This document shows positions 8,784-16,292 of a stretch of DNA of 36,839 nucleotides, in pieces (positions within the stretch are counted from its first letter, which is position 1; each line of letters opens with the position of its first letter). Both the position numbers and the translations under genes were made by a program. Under the pieces are notes generated by a model. It worked only from the letters and a program-made list of their open reading frames with translations. It was not told where the DNA came from and ran no database searches. Origin of the DNA: an uncultured Saprospirales bacterium (GTDB taxonomy: Bacteria; Bacteroidota; Bacteroidia; Chitinophagales; Saprospiraceae); assembly GCA_937864265.1 (NCBI GenBank), contig CALMIR010000078.1, positions 1-36,839 on the forward strand, in the 5' to 3' direction.

Positions 8784-9575
8784 ATGAAATGGCTAAATCT
8801 ATCCCTGTTTATCATTATTCTCTTTTCGTTCTTTTCTTGTCCTTCCTCACCTAAAGAGCCGCCATCGAAAGGCAAGCCTAAGCTCAGTATTGCCGTAGCT
8901 GCCAACGTTCAATTTGCCATCAAAGAGATCATAGCCGCATTCGAGTCGGGCTATGACGCTGAGGTAGCGGTCGTCATAGGTTCCTCTGGAAAACTGACGG
9001 CACAAATCATTCAGGGTGCCCCTTATCACCTTTTTATTTCAGCGGATACCAAATATCCCGAAGTATTAAAAGAGGCGGGCAAGGCTTCTGGCGAATCAAT
9101 GATTTATGCTAAAGGAGCGTTGGTGCTTTGGACTTTTGATGAAACACTCGATTTAGCAAGGAATCCCTCCTTTTTGCTAAACGATAAAATCAAAAAAATC
9201 GCCATCGCTAATCCCGTTACCGCGCCTTATGGCGAAGAAACGGTTCGCTTGTTGGAATACTATGGACTTTACGAAAAGCTGAAAAATAAGCTCGTCCTAG
9301 GTGAAAGCATTGCCCAAACCAATCAGTACATCTCATCGGCAGCCGTTGAAGTAGGGATAACCGCCAAATCGGTGGTTGTAGCGCCGGAGATGGCTGGAAA
9401 AGGCAAATGGTTAGACCTGGAAAGGTCGGCGTATAACCTCATCGAACAGGCAGCCATCATCACGGAATATGGCCACCTGAATGAACCGGAGGCCAGCAAA
9501 GCTTTCCTGGATTTTTTGCGCTCCAAAGCCGGACAGCAGATTTTTAGTCAATATGGCTATGAAGGGCTGGAGTAG
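8784..9575 (+). CDS. modA: ModA-like molybdate/tungstate ABC transporter substrate-binding lipoprotein
   Basis: A periplasm-facing binding protein of 263 residues from the ATG at 8784. The start at 8754 is less likely because it lies directly against the dispersed repeat and puts ten polar residues before the signal. From 8784 the protein has a short signal peptide and a lipobox ending FSFFSC at C19, so it should be lipid-anchored. ModA-type features follow: LSIAVAANVQFAIKEI, the oxyanion-site region VVIGSSGKLTAQI, QGAPYHLFISAD, and YIS/VGITAKSVVVAPEM near the end. Members bind molybdate or tungstate. No modB or modC gene is adjacent, since the next gene (gnd) is on the other strand, so this is an orphan binding protein here. 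Ligand identity is inferred from family resemblance. Confidence 0.85.
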   Translation: MKWLNLSLFIIILFSFFSCPSSPKEPPSKGKPKLSIAVAANVQFAIKEIIAAFESGYDAEVAVVIGSSGKLTAQIIQGAPYHLFISADTKYPEVLKEAGKASGESMIYAKGALVLWTFDETLDLARNPSFLLNDKIKKIAIANPVTAPYGEETVRLLEYYGLYEKLKNKLVLGESIAQTNQYISSAAVEVGITAKSVVVAPEMAGKGKWLDLERSAYNLIEQAAIITEYGHLNEPEASKAFLDFLRSKAGQQIFSQYGYEGLE

Positions 9576-9617
9576 GGCAGCGTTTTATTTCAGGGTAGGT
9601 CAACCAGCCCGTCTTCT

Positions 9618-9776
9618 CCCGCGTTTTTCGCGGGATCAGCCGGGTAAAAAACCACCCGCCTTTCAGTCGCCCGCCCGGCCCGTCCGACCGGAATCATCCG
9701 GGCGGGATGATCCCGCTGAGGCCGATACGCTCAGCGGAATCGGACGGGGGCAGGAAAACCACCCGCCTTTCAGTCG
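9618..9776. repeat. GC-rich structured intergenic element with nested palindromes and direct repeats
   Basis: Between the modA-like gene and gnd lies a GC-rich block full of symmetry. Hairpins are cccgcg/cgcggg (9618-9634, loop of five T), cccgtccga/tcggacggg (9679-9687 with 9740-9748), and inside that cggga/tcccg (9703-9715) overlapping ccgctgag/ctcagcgg (9713-9737). A 22-nt direct repeat (9648-9669 and 9755-9776) flanks the large palindrome. Open frames across it give low-complexity Pro/Arg peptides and are not credible genes. It looks like a repetitive extragenic palindrome or miniature element. It may also end transcription from both converging genes. Confidence 0.65.
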
Positions 9777-9806
9777 GGCAGGGAAACCTAAAACTCCTCT
9801 TCCTTG

Positions 9807-11219
9807 CTAATCCCAATCGTCCGTATGGAATATGCCTTCCCGATCAACTCGTTCATAGGTATGTGCTCCGAAATAGTCGCGTTGGGCTTGCACCAAATTG
9901 AGCGGCAAACGGCTGCTGGTAAAGGCATTGAAATAATGCAAACTGGCTGCATGCGCCATGGCGGGCAGTCGGTATTCTGAAGCTAATCCCAAAAACATGC
10001 TGCTGGAGACCTGGCCTTGCGCCAGGCTATCTCTGAAAACAGGCGATAAGAAAAGGTGCTTTATGTCCGATTCGGAAGAATAAGCCTGTCGAATTTTTTC
10101 CAGAAGAGCCGCTCTGATGATGCACCCCCCACGCCAGATGCGGGCAATGGTTTCTAAATTTAAGCCAAAATGATACGCCGCAGCTGCTTCTGCCAGGAGG
10201 TGTAAGCCCTGAGCATAAGTGGTGATAAAGGCAAAATGCAAAGCATCTCCAGCTAAGTCAATCAACACAGATTTAGCTATTCGAGCCGAAGTATTTTCCA
10301 TCGGGTCAAAATGCTTACTGGCTTGCACCCGGTCAGCTTTCAAAGCAGATATGCCCCGCATCGTCACAGCTGCATCAATTGTAGGGATGGGGATGCCCAA
10401 ATCCATAGCGTTTTGAGAAGTCCATTTGCCGGTACCTTTTTGTTTGGCTTTGTCGAGTAGCTGATCGACCAAATAAGCCGAGCTGAGATCGTCTTTCTTT
10501 TGAAAAATGGCCGCTGTGATCTCGATGAGGAAGGATTGTAAAGCCCCTTGATTCCATTGGGCGAATACTTCGTGTAGTTCTTCATTACTAAGACCACCTA
10601 CCTGCTTCAATACATCATACGTTTCAGCAATGAGCTGCATCAAGCCGTATTCTATGCCGTTGTGCACCATTTTGACATAATGCCCGGCAGCGCCTTCACC
10701 CATGTACGCTACACAAGGTTCATCGTTTACTTTCGCTGCCACAGCTTCCAAAATGGGTTGCACCAATTGATAGGCTTCCAGTTTTCCCCCCGGCATAATA
10801 CTGGGGCCTCTGCGCGCACCTTCTGAGCCACCGGATACACCTGTACCCAAAAAATGCAACTGCTTTTCCGCTAAATAAGCCTGTCTTCTTATGGTGTCGT
10901 CAAAGTGAGAATTGCCGCCATCTATGATCAGGTCGCCGGCATCCATGAGAGGCAAGAGGGATTCGATGACGCTATCCACGGCTTTTCCGGCAGGCACGAG
11001 CAGCATAATGCAACGCGGTTTTTTCAAAAAGGCTACAAACTGAGCCGTGTCCGTTACGCCTTTTACCGCTTTGCCGCTGCCTTCGGTTTCCAGGGCTTTC
11101 ACTTTTTCTGTATCGAGGTCAAGGCCAATGGCTGCGTAACCATGGTCGGCTACATTGAGGATGAAATTTCTGCCCATAACGCCCAGGCCTATCATACCGA
11201 AGTCAAAATTGCTCGTCAT
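9807..11219 (-). CDS. gnd: 6-phosphogluconate dehydrogenase, decarboxylating
   Basis: Oxidises and decarboxylates 6-phosphogluconate to ribulose 5-phosphate with NADP+ in the oxidative pentose phosphate pathway. The 470 residues match the usual length. Visible motifs are the dinucleotide-binding GLGVMG (11-16), DGGNSHFDDT (about 100-109), the signature VSGGSEGARRGPSIMPGG (128-145), and K183, N187 and E190 in GHYVKMVHNGIEYG. The catalytic Lys and Glu have the same numbers as in the E. coli enzyme. The C-terminal substrate-binding tail is present. The gene is divergent from zwf with about 205 bases between the starts. The two may share a regulatory region, although no operator is evident. No pgl gene (6-phosphogluconolactonase) is in the window. 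Confidence 0.97.
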   Translation of the reverse strand: MTSNFDFGMIGLGVMGRNFILNVADHGYAAIGLDLDTEKVKALETEGSGKAVKGVTDTAQFVAFLKKPRCIMLLVPAGKAVDSVIESLLPLMDAGDLIIDGGNSHFDDTIRRQAYLAEKQLHFLGTGVSGGSEGARRGPSIMPGGKLEAYQLVQPILEAVAAKVNDEPCVAYMGEGAAGHYVKMVHNGIEYGLMQLIAETYDVLKQVGGLSNEELHEVFAQWNQGALQSFLIEITAAIFQKKDDLSSAYLVDQLLDKAKQKGTGKWTSQNAMDLGIPIPTIDAAVTMRGISALKADRVQASKHFDPMENTSARIAKSVLIDLAGDALHFAFITTYAQGLHLLAEAAAAYHFGLNLETIARIWRGGCIIRAALLEKIRQAYSSESDIKHLFLSPVFRDSLAQGQVSSSMFLGLASEYRLPAMAHAASLHYFNAFTSSRLPLNLVQAQRDYFGAHTYERVDREGIFHTDDWD

Positions 11220-11424
11220 TGTTGAAGATGGATTATTGATGTTTGATGACTGATGGTGGATTTTATAATCTGTTTTTCAAACTTTTTGTCCCAAAAAGCT
11301 TTAATATAGCGGCGGTAAATCAGCAATAGATTACTTTTCACATGCTCAAATATACGCTTTCCTGTTATATCGAAGCAGGCTAATGTGGCCTGTTTTAAAA
11401 ATACCAGATAAAATCCTCAATTAC

Positions 11425-12930
11425 ATGAAGCCACATGTTTTTATCATTTTTGGCGCCTCTGGCGATCTCACCAAACGCAAGCTTATTCCGGCCATTTATG
11501 AATTGTACAAAAGTAAATTGCTGCCCAAGCATTTTGCCGTTTTGGGCGTAAGCCGATCCGAACTAACGGATGATGATTTCAGGAAAAAAGTATTTTTGGA
11601 AAACGACCTTTTAAAGGACAATGGGCAAGAACAGGCTTTTGCCGATGGCTTGTTTTACGAGTCCATCGATACTTTGGATGTGCGATCCTATGCGGCTTTA
11701 CAAAGTCGCTTACATCAACTGGATCAACAACACCAAACGCAGTCCAATTATATTTTTTACTTGTCCACACCACCGGATCTGTACGGTAAAATTCCGGCTT
11801 TTCTGGCAGAGTACGACCTGAACAACAAGGAAACGGGCTTCAAAAGGTTGGTCATTGAAAAGCCATTCGGCTATGATAAGGAATCGGCCAAAGCGCTGAA
11901 CCGCCAGTTGCAGCAATTTTTTGACGAAGATCAAATTTATCGCATTGACCACTATTTGGGTAAGGAAACGGTTCAAAATCTGCTGGTGACCCGCTTTGGA
12001 AATGGTATATTTGAACCCCTGTGGAACCGCAATTACATCCAACACATCGAAATTACTGCATCTGAAAATATTGGCGTTGAAAAGCGAGGCGGGTATTACG
12101 ATCACTCTGGAGCTTTGCGCGACATGGTTCAAAACCACTTGTTGCAAGTAGCTGCCCACGTGGCGATGGAGCCACCTATTGCGGTGGAGGCAGCTGCCAT
12201 AAAAACCGAGAAGCTCAAATTTTTCCAATCGCTGCGCCCCATTAAAGAAGCGGAAGTAGAAGACTTTGTCGTCAGGGGACAATACATAGGTTCAAAAATC
12301 AAAGGAGAGGAAGTACCCGGCTATCGAGAAGAAGAAGGTGTATCAGAAACTTCCATGACAGAAACTTATGTCGCCATGAAATTTTTTGTGGACAACTGGC
12401 GCTGGGCTGACGTGCCTTTTTTTATCCGTACCGGGAAAAGGTTGCCCACTAAAGTAACAGAAATCGTTGTGACCTTTAAGTCGCCTCCTCAGCGCTTGTT
12501 CCGGCAACACCTCAACATGTCCACCATGAACAACCGCCTGGTGATCCGCATACAGCCGGATGAAGGCTTGCTACTGAACTTTGGGATGAAAGTGCCGGGT
12601 GCCGGGTTTGAAGTCAAAAATGTAGGCATGGATTTCCACTATTCTGACCTCACGGACGCCGATGTGCCGGAAGCTTACGAGCGCTTGCTCATGGACGTGA
12701 TGAATGGCGATGCCACCCTTTATGCCAGTGGCGATAGCCTGGAGGCCGCCTGGAACTTTGTCGATCCGATTCTCTATGCCTGGAAAACCAACCCAAATAT
12801 CAAATTGCACGGGTATCCTGCCGGTACTTGGGGGCCGCCGGTGGCGGATGAATTGATGAATGGCCTCCAAACGAGCTGGCGCAATCCTTGCCGCAACCTG
12901 AGCGATTCTGATTTGTATTGCGAGCTGTAG
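11425..12930 (+). CDS. zwf: Glucose-6-phosphate 1-dehydrogenase
   Basis: Catalyses the first step of the oxidative pentose phosphate pathway, glucose 6-phosphate to 6-phosphogluconolactone with NADP+. With the ATG at 11425 it has 501 residues and begins MKPHVFIIFGASGDLTKRKL, the typical N-terminus with the nucleotide-binding GASGDL (10-15). An in-frame ATG at 11383 would add 14 atypical residues. The substrate signature RIDHYLGKE is at 173-181. H238 in DMVQNHLLQ corresponds to the catalytic His of the Leuconostoc enzyme (H240), with D175 as its partner. The stop is 4 bases from the end of the converging histidine kinase gene, with no terminator visible between. It faces away from gnd, which does the next oxidative step. 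Confidence 0.97.
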   Translation: MKPHVFIIFGASGDLTKRKLIPAIYELYKSKLLPKHFAVLGVSRSELTDDDFRKKVFLENDLLKDNGQEQAFADGLFYESIDTLDVRSYAALQSRLHQLDQQHQTQSNYIFYLSTPPDLYGKIPAFLAEYDLNNKETGFKRLVIEKPFGYDKESAKALNRQLQQFFDEDQIYRIDHYLGKETVQNLLVTRFGNGIFEPLWNRNYIQHIEITASENIGVEKRGGYYDHSGALRDMVQNHLLQVAAHVAMEPPIAVEAAAIKTEKLKFFQSLRPIKEAEVEDFVVRGQYIGSKIKGEEVPGYREEEGVSETSMTETYVAMKFFVDNWRWADVPFFIRTGKRLPTKVTEIVVTFKSPPQRLFRQHLNMSTMNNRLVIRIQPDEGLLLNFGMKVPGAGFEVKNVGMDFHYSDLTDADVPEAYERLLMDVMNGDATLYASGDSLEAAWNFVDPILYAWKTNPNIKLHGYPAGTWGPPVADELMNGLQTSWRNPCRNLSDSDLYCEL

Positions 12931-12934
12931 GCTT

Positions 12935-14260
12935 TTAAAAAATCAAATCTACGGCGGTACCGGCATTTGGAGTCGATTGCAGATCGATGCTGCCTTTGTG
13001 CAGGCGCATAATTTGCCGACTTAGACTCAAGCCGATGCCAGAGCCTTCTTTTTTAGTGGTGTAAAAAGGTACAAAAATTTGTTCCATTTTATCCTCTGAA
13101 ATACCGATTCCGTTGTCGATGACAGACAATACAGCCTTGCCATTGCTTCTAGCGGCTTTCAAGGTCAAAGCGGGCTTTGGAATATCAATTAAGGCTTCCA
13201 GTGCATTTTTGATCAGATTGACCAATACTTGTTCCAGCAATACAGGATCGCCCTGAAATTGTATCGGCTGCGGGGGCAAATCGTAAATCAAACTGACCTG
13301 ATTTTGTTCTATTTCTACCTGAAATAATGCAGCGACATGCTGAAAGAGCTGTTCGGCATCCAGTTCCTGAAAATTGGGCGGCGGTATGCGCGTGAGTGTC
13401 CGGTAAGTTTCTGTAAAATTAAGCAAGCCCTCTCCTCTGCGCTGTATGACCTGTATGGCATTGCGCAATTGCTCCAATTGCTTATTTTCAATTTGGGCTT
13501 GTTTGCCCAGCATATCCATCATAGTAGAGCTAAGAGAGGTGATTGGAGCGACCGAGTTCATGATTTCATGCGTTAAAATGCGGATGAGTTTTTGCCAGGC
13601 AGAAAGCTCGTTTTGCTCCAGTTCGCTTTGTATGTTTTGAAAAGAAATCAACCGGAGTTTGGCTTGTTGCATGTTAAAGGCGATGCATTGAACCGCTATT
13701 TGTATCAGGCGATTTTCAATGTTTATTTTGACCAATTCTCGATCACCGGGTTTCAGCGATTTGATGGTTTCCCAAAGCCCTTCATCTACTTTTTTCAAGC
13801 CATCGATATTAATGAGGTAGGACTTGCGCAGCAGGTGTTGCAGCGATTTGTTCATCAGAATTATTTCTTCCTGCTCATTGTAACACAGTAAACCGATATC
13901 GATGTGGGCAACGATGGTTTGCAAAAACTGGTGATTGGCTTCCTTCTCAGCCCGGATGGCCTGAAATTTTCGACTCATCATGTTGAGGCTATCGTGCAAT
14001 TGGCCGAAAGAAGCGCCTTTGTGCACGGAGGCCGAAGTGGCTGTAAAATCGTTGTACTGGATGCTTTCAAAAAAATGTGCCAGATCCCGATTGGTTTGAG
14101 TGATGTAATAGATAACGTTGATTAGTATGGCTACCAAAAGCAAGGTTAGCACAATGGCTGGAAAAATATAGTCCTTTTGATAACTGAAAATGGCACCCGC
14201 CATCAAGCCCATCATCAACAAGGTGCGAAATATGAGGTTGGTTCTAAACTTATCAAGCAT
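12935..14260 (-). CDS. Two-transmembrane sensor histidine kinase, orphan
   Basis: A 441-residue inner-membrane kinase. Two hydrophobic segments at about 9-26 and 31-52 are separated by a very short loop, so sensing is likely within the membrane or cytoplasm. A HAMP-like or PAS-like region follows (to about 210; IVAHIDIGLLCYNEQEEIIL looks like a PAS strand set). The phosphoacceptor is H231 in RILTHEIMNSVAPI. ATPase motifs are the N box NLIKNALEAL (348-357), G1 DNGIGI (382-387) and G2 GSGIGL (406-411). The HEIMN form resembles NtrB/NtrY-like kinases. No response regulator gene is adjacent. Its ATG lies inside the end of ribE with an 8-base overlap, so the two are probably co-transcribed and translationally coupled. 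The signal is unknown. Confidence 0.92.
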   Translation of the reverse strand: MLDKFRTNLIFRTLLMMGLMAGAIFSYQKDYIFPAIVLTLLLVAILINVIYYITQTNRDLAHFFESIQYNDFTATSASVHKGASFGQLHDSLNMMSRKFQAIRAEKEANHQFLQTIVAHIDIGLLCYNEQEEIILMNKSLQHLLRKSYLINIDGLKKVDEGLWETIKSLKPGDRELVKINIENRLIQIAVQCIAFNMQQAKLRLISFQNIQSELEQNELSAWQKLIRILTHEIMNSVAPITSLSSTMMDMLGKQAQIENKQLEQLRNAIQVIQRRGEGLLNFTETYRTLTRIPPPNFQELDAEQLFQHVAALFQVEIEQNQVSLIYDLPPQPIQFQGDPVLLEQVLVNLIKNALEALIDIPKPALTLKAARSNGKAVLSVIDNGIGISEDKMEQIFVPFYTTKKEGSGIGLSLSRQIMRLHKGSIDLQSTPNAGTAVDLIF

Positions 14261-14852
14261 GGTTTAGGTATAGTTTAGCATATCGGGCGATGTATTTCCC
14301 CAAAATATCAAATTCCAAATTGATGGTATCGCCTATTTGCATGGTTTTAAACGTGGTATGATGAAAGGTATAAGGGATTATGGCTACTGAGAACTGATCT
14401 TCAGTAGGATTGACTACAGTTAGGCTAACACCATTGACACAAATCGACCCTTTATCTACCAAAAGGTGGGCATTAGAATCGGGAAATTGGAAGCGAAAAT
14501 TCCAACTGCCGTTTTTGTCTTCTATGCCGATGCAATGTCCCGTGGTATCTACGTGCCCCTGAACGATGTGGCCATCCAAGCGGGCATGAGCGCCCATGGC
14601 TCGTTCCAAATTAATGAGCGAACCTGGCTGCAATTGCCCCAAATTGCTGCGTTGAAGGGTCTCTTCCACGGCAGTTACACAGTAGGTGGACCCACTCAAC
14701 TCGACCACGGTTAGGCATACGCCGTTGTGGGCGATGCTTTGGTCTATGGAAAGATGGGCGCTCAGCTCACTAGAGATTTCAAAGCTCACATTGCTGCCTT
14801 GACGGGAAATCTGATGAATAATACCCACTGATTCGATAATTCCTGTAAACAT
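14253..14852 (-). CDS. ribE: Riboflavin synthase, alpha chain
   Basis: Makes riboflavin from two molecules of 6,7-dimethyl-8-ribityllumazine. From the ATG at 14852 the protein is 199 residues and begins MFTGIIESVG, the family N-terminus. A longer open frame to 15029 adds basic, non-conserved residues and would run through the palindrome, so I reject it. The two lumazine-binding repeats are clear, each with the marker NGVCLTV or NGVSLTVV and a following H-rich strand (AHARLDGHIVQGHVD in the first). It overlaps the downstream histidine kinase gene by 8 bases. No FMN riboswitch is seen upstream; instead a perfect 17-bp inverted repeat sits 17 bases before the start. Other riboflavin genes are not in the window. 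Confidence 0.96.
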   Translation of the reverse strand: MFTGIIESVGIIHQISRQGSNVSFEISSELSAHLSIDQSIAHNGVCLTVVELSGSTYCVTAVEETLQRSNLGQLQPGSLINLERAMGAHARLDGHIVQGHVDTTGHCIGIEDKNGSWNFRFQFPDSNAHLLVDKGSICVNGVSLTVVNPTEDQFSVAIIPYTFHHTTFKTMQIGDTINLEFDILGKYIARYAKLYLNHA

Positions 14853-14869
14853 GACACCATTTTTATTTT

Positions 14870-14917
14870 GTTCTTTGACAATTCTTGTGATTTGAAGCAA
14901 AAGAATTGTCAAAGAAC
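14870..14917. promoter_or_regulatory. Perfect 17-bp inverted repeat before ribE (candidate operator or leader hairpin)
   Basis: Arms gttctttgacaattctt (14870-14886) and aagaattgtcaaagaac (14901-14917) are exact reverse complements around a 14-base loop. Read on the minus strand, the ribE-proximal arm holds TTGTCAAAGAAC ending 17 bases before the ribE ATG. The same 12-mer, equally spaced, precedes the gene at 33808, and a near copy precedes the amylase gene at 21813. It could be an operator for a dimeric regulator or an RNA leader hairpin. Confidence 0.6.
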
Positions 14918-14943
14918 GTTTTATTTTATTGTAGCGATAATTT

Positions 14944-14974
14944 TTGCCCGGAAGTTTGCCATCCGTTATTTTTG
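14944..14974 (+). promoter_or_regulatory. Candidate promoter for the 15054 gene and bshB1
   Basis: TTG at 14944-14946 and TATTTTTG at 14967-14974, with 20 bases between, fit the Bacteroidota form TTG-N19/20-TAnnTTTG. The likely start of transcription is near 14981, about 70 bases before the ATG at 15054. Confidence 0.5.
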
Positions 14975-15053
14975 CAACCGAACGTTTTTGTAACAAATTC
15001 GCATCCTTGCGTTTATTAACAGGACGCAAAGAAGGAGCAATAACCGCTAATTT

Positions 15054-15542
15054 ATGGAAGATTTTCTTTCTGAGATAAATAAGATTACGGCTGACTGGGG
15101 TTTGACCGAGTGGATCACATGCATAGGGGGGGGGATGATTGTGTTGATACTGATCTCTTGGCTGGTGTCAATGACTAGGGTCAATGGCCGAAAAAGAAGG
15201 GTAAAACAGGCCGCTCCACAAATCACCGTCAATCAATTCAAAATTTCTCCTTTGGGCAGAGATGCCTATTTCAAGTTACAAAACAGCGGCCCCGATGCCC
15301 AACTTACCCGCTTAGAGTTTAAGGGCAGGAACAATATACTGGTTAAAAATGATGTTGCCGGGCATTTGTTGGCCAATGGCGAATCCTATCGCATATTGCT
15401 GGAGTTGACAGGGGGGCAAAAAATATACGATAGTTTATTTCTCACCTTGACTTACTTGGATAAAACAGGCAATGTATTTGAACAAGTATTTGACTTGAAT
15501 ACACAAACCAGTAAACAGCCCAAAGTGATTAAATTTGCCTAA
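15054..15542 (+). CDS. Single-pass membrane protein of unknown function
   Basis: A 162-residue protein I do not recognise. After a short N-terminal segment it has one transmembrane helix (about 20-41, ITCIGGGMIVLILISWLV) and a basic stretch (NGRKRRVKQ) that suggests the C-terminal part stays in the cytoplasm. The soluble part (about 55-162) is beta-rich: FKISPLGRDAYFKLQNSGP, then LTRLEFKGRNNILVKNDVAG and a late LFLTLTYLDKTGNVFEQVFD. This pattern fits a small immunoglobulin-like sandwich. Its TAA stop directly abuts the first ATG of the bshB1 frame, so the two are probably one operon, but this does not define a function. Confidence 0.8.
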   Translation: MEDFLSEINKITADWGLTEWITCIGGGMIVLILISWLVSMTRVNGRKRRVKQAAPQITVNQFKISPLGRDAYFKLQNSGPDAQLTRLEFKGRNNILVKNDVAGHLLANGESYRILLELTGGQKIYDSLFLTLTYLDKTGNVFEQVFDLNTQTSKQPKVIKFA

Positions 15543-15560
15543 ATGGCGATCAATGATACG

Positions 15561-16292
15561 ATGAAAATAGACATTTTAGCAATAGGGGTACACCCCGACG
15601 ATGTGGAATTGAGCTGCAGCGGCACCTTGTTGCGGCACATTCTTCAGGGCAAAAAAGTAGGGTTGCTCGACTTGACCCGCGGAGAACTTGGCACTCGCGG
15701 AACGGCTGAAATCCGCGATCGGGAAGCGGCTGAAGCGGCTCAACTGATGGGCGCACTTTTCAGGAAAAACCTAGATATGGCGGATGGTTTTTTTGCCTAC
15801 AGTGAGGAAAACCTGCAAAAGATCATTCCCGTAATTCGGGAACACCAGCCGGAAATTGTACTGGCCAATGCGCTAAGCGACCGACACCCGGATCATGGAC
15901 GGGCTGCCAAATTGGTGGCCGATGCTTGTTTTTATGCCGGATTGACCAAAATTGCCACGACTGACGCAGTTGGAAATCCACAAGAACGTTGGCGGCCCAA
16001 GGCTTTGTATCACTACATCCAGGATTATTATCTCGAACCGGATTTTGTCGTGGACATTACCCCTTTTATGGATCAAAAAATAGCGCTGGTTCAAACGTTT
16101 CGCTCCCAATTTTACATTCCAGACGATCGAGAATATACCCAAGAATTGAGTTCACCTATCTCAGGGCAGGATTTTATCGAATACTTGCGGGCTAAAGCCA
16201 GAACTTGTGGACGACCTGTCGGTTTTGAATACGCGGAAGGCTATTTGAAAGCCAGAACCATAGGCGTGGAAAGCTTATTCCACTTGGTGTGA
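15561..16292 (+). CDS. bshB1: Bacillithiol biosynthesis deacetylase BshB1
   Basis: A LmbE/PIG-L family zinc hydrolase that removes the acetyl group from GlcNAc-malate in bacillithiol synthesis. I prefer the ATG at 15561 (243 residues) because the family begins MKxDILAIGxHPDD; an ATG at 15543, directly after the preceding stop, would add six residues and cannot be excluded. Zinc-site motifs are HPDDVE (11-16) and the distal DRHPDHGRAA (107-116) with H109 and H112. Other family marks are LDLTRGELGTRGTAEIRDRE and, near the C-terminus, FRSQFY. The last 18 bases overlap the end of the converging histidine kinase gene. bshA and bshC are not in the window. Bacillithiol synthesis is expected in Bacteroidota. 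Confidence 0.94.
   Translation: MKIDILAIGVHPDDVELSCSGTLLRHILQGKKVGLLDLTRGELGTRGTAEIRDREAAEAAQLMGALFRKNLDMADGFFAYSEENLQKIIPVIREHQPEIVLANALSDRHPDHGRAAKLVADACFYAGLTKIATTDAVGNPQERWRPKALYHYIQDYYLEPDFVVDITPFMDQKIALVQTFRSQFYIPDDREYTQELSSPISGQDFIEYLRAKARTCGRPVGFEYAEGYLKARTIGVESLFHLV

Noticed and set aside
9481-9810. Plus-strand frames across the GC-rich block after the modA-like gene
   Set aside because: The peptides are Pro/Arg/Gly-rich and come from the palindromes and direct repeats; no family features.
14253-15029. Longer ribE frame with 59 extra N-terminal residues
   Set aside because: The extension is basic and non-conserved, and it crosses the palindrome; the family starts with MFTGII at 14852.
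14853-15053. FMN riboswitch upstream of ribE
   Set aside because: The conserved RFN element sequence and multi-helix layout are absent; only a simple palindrome is present.
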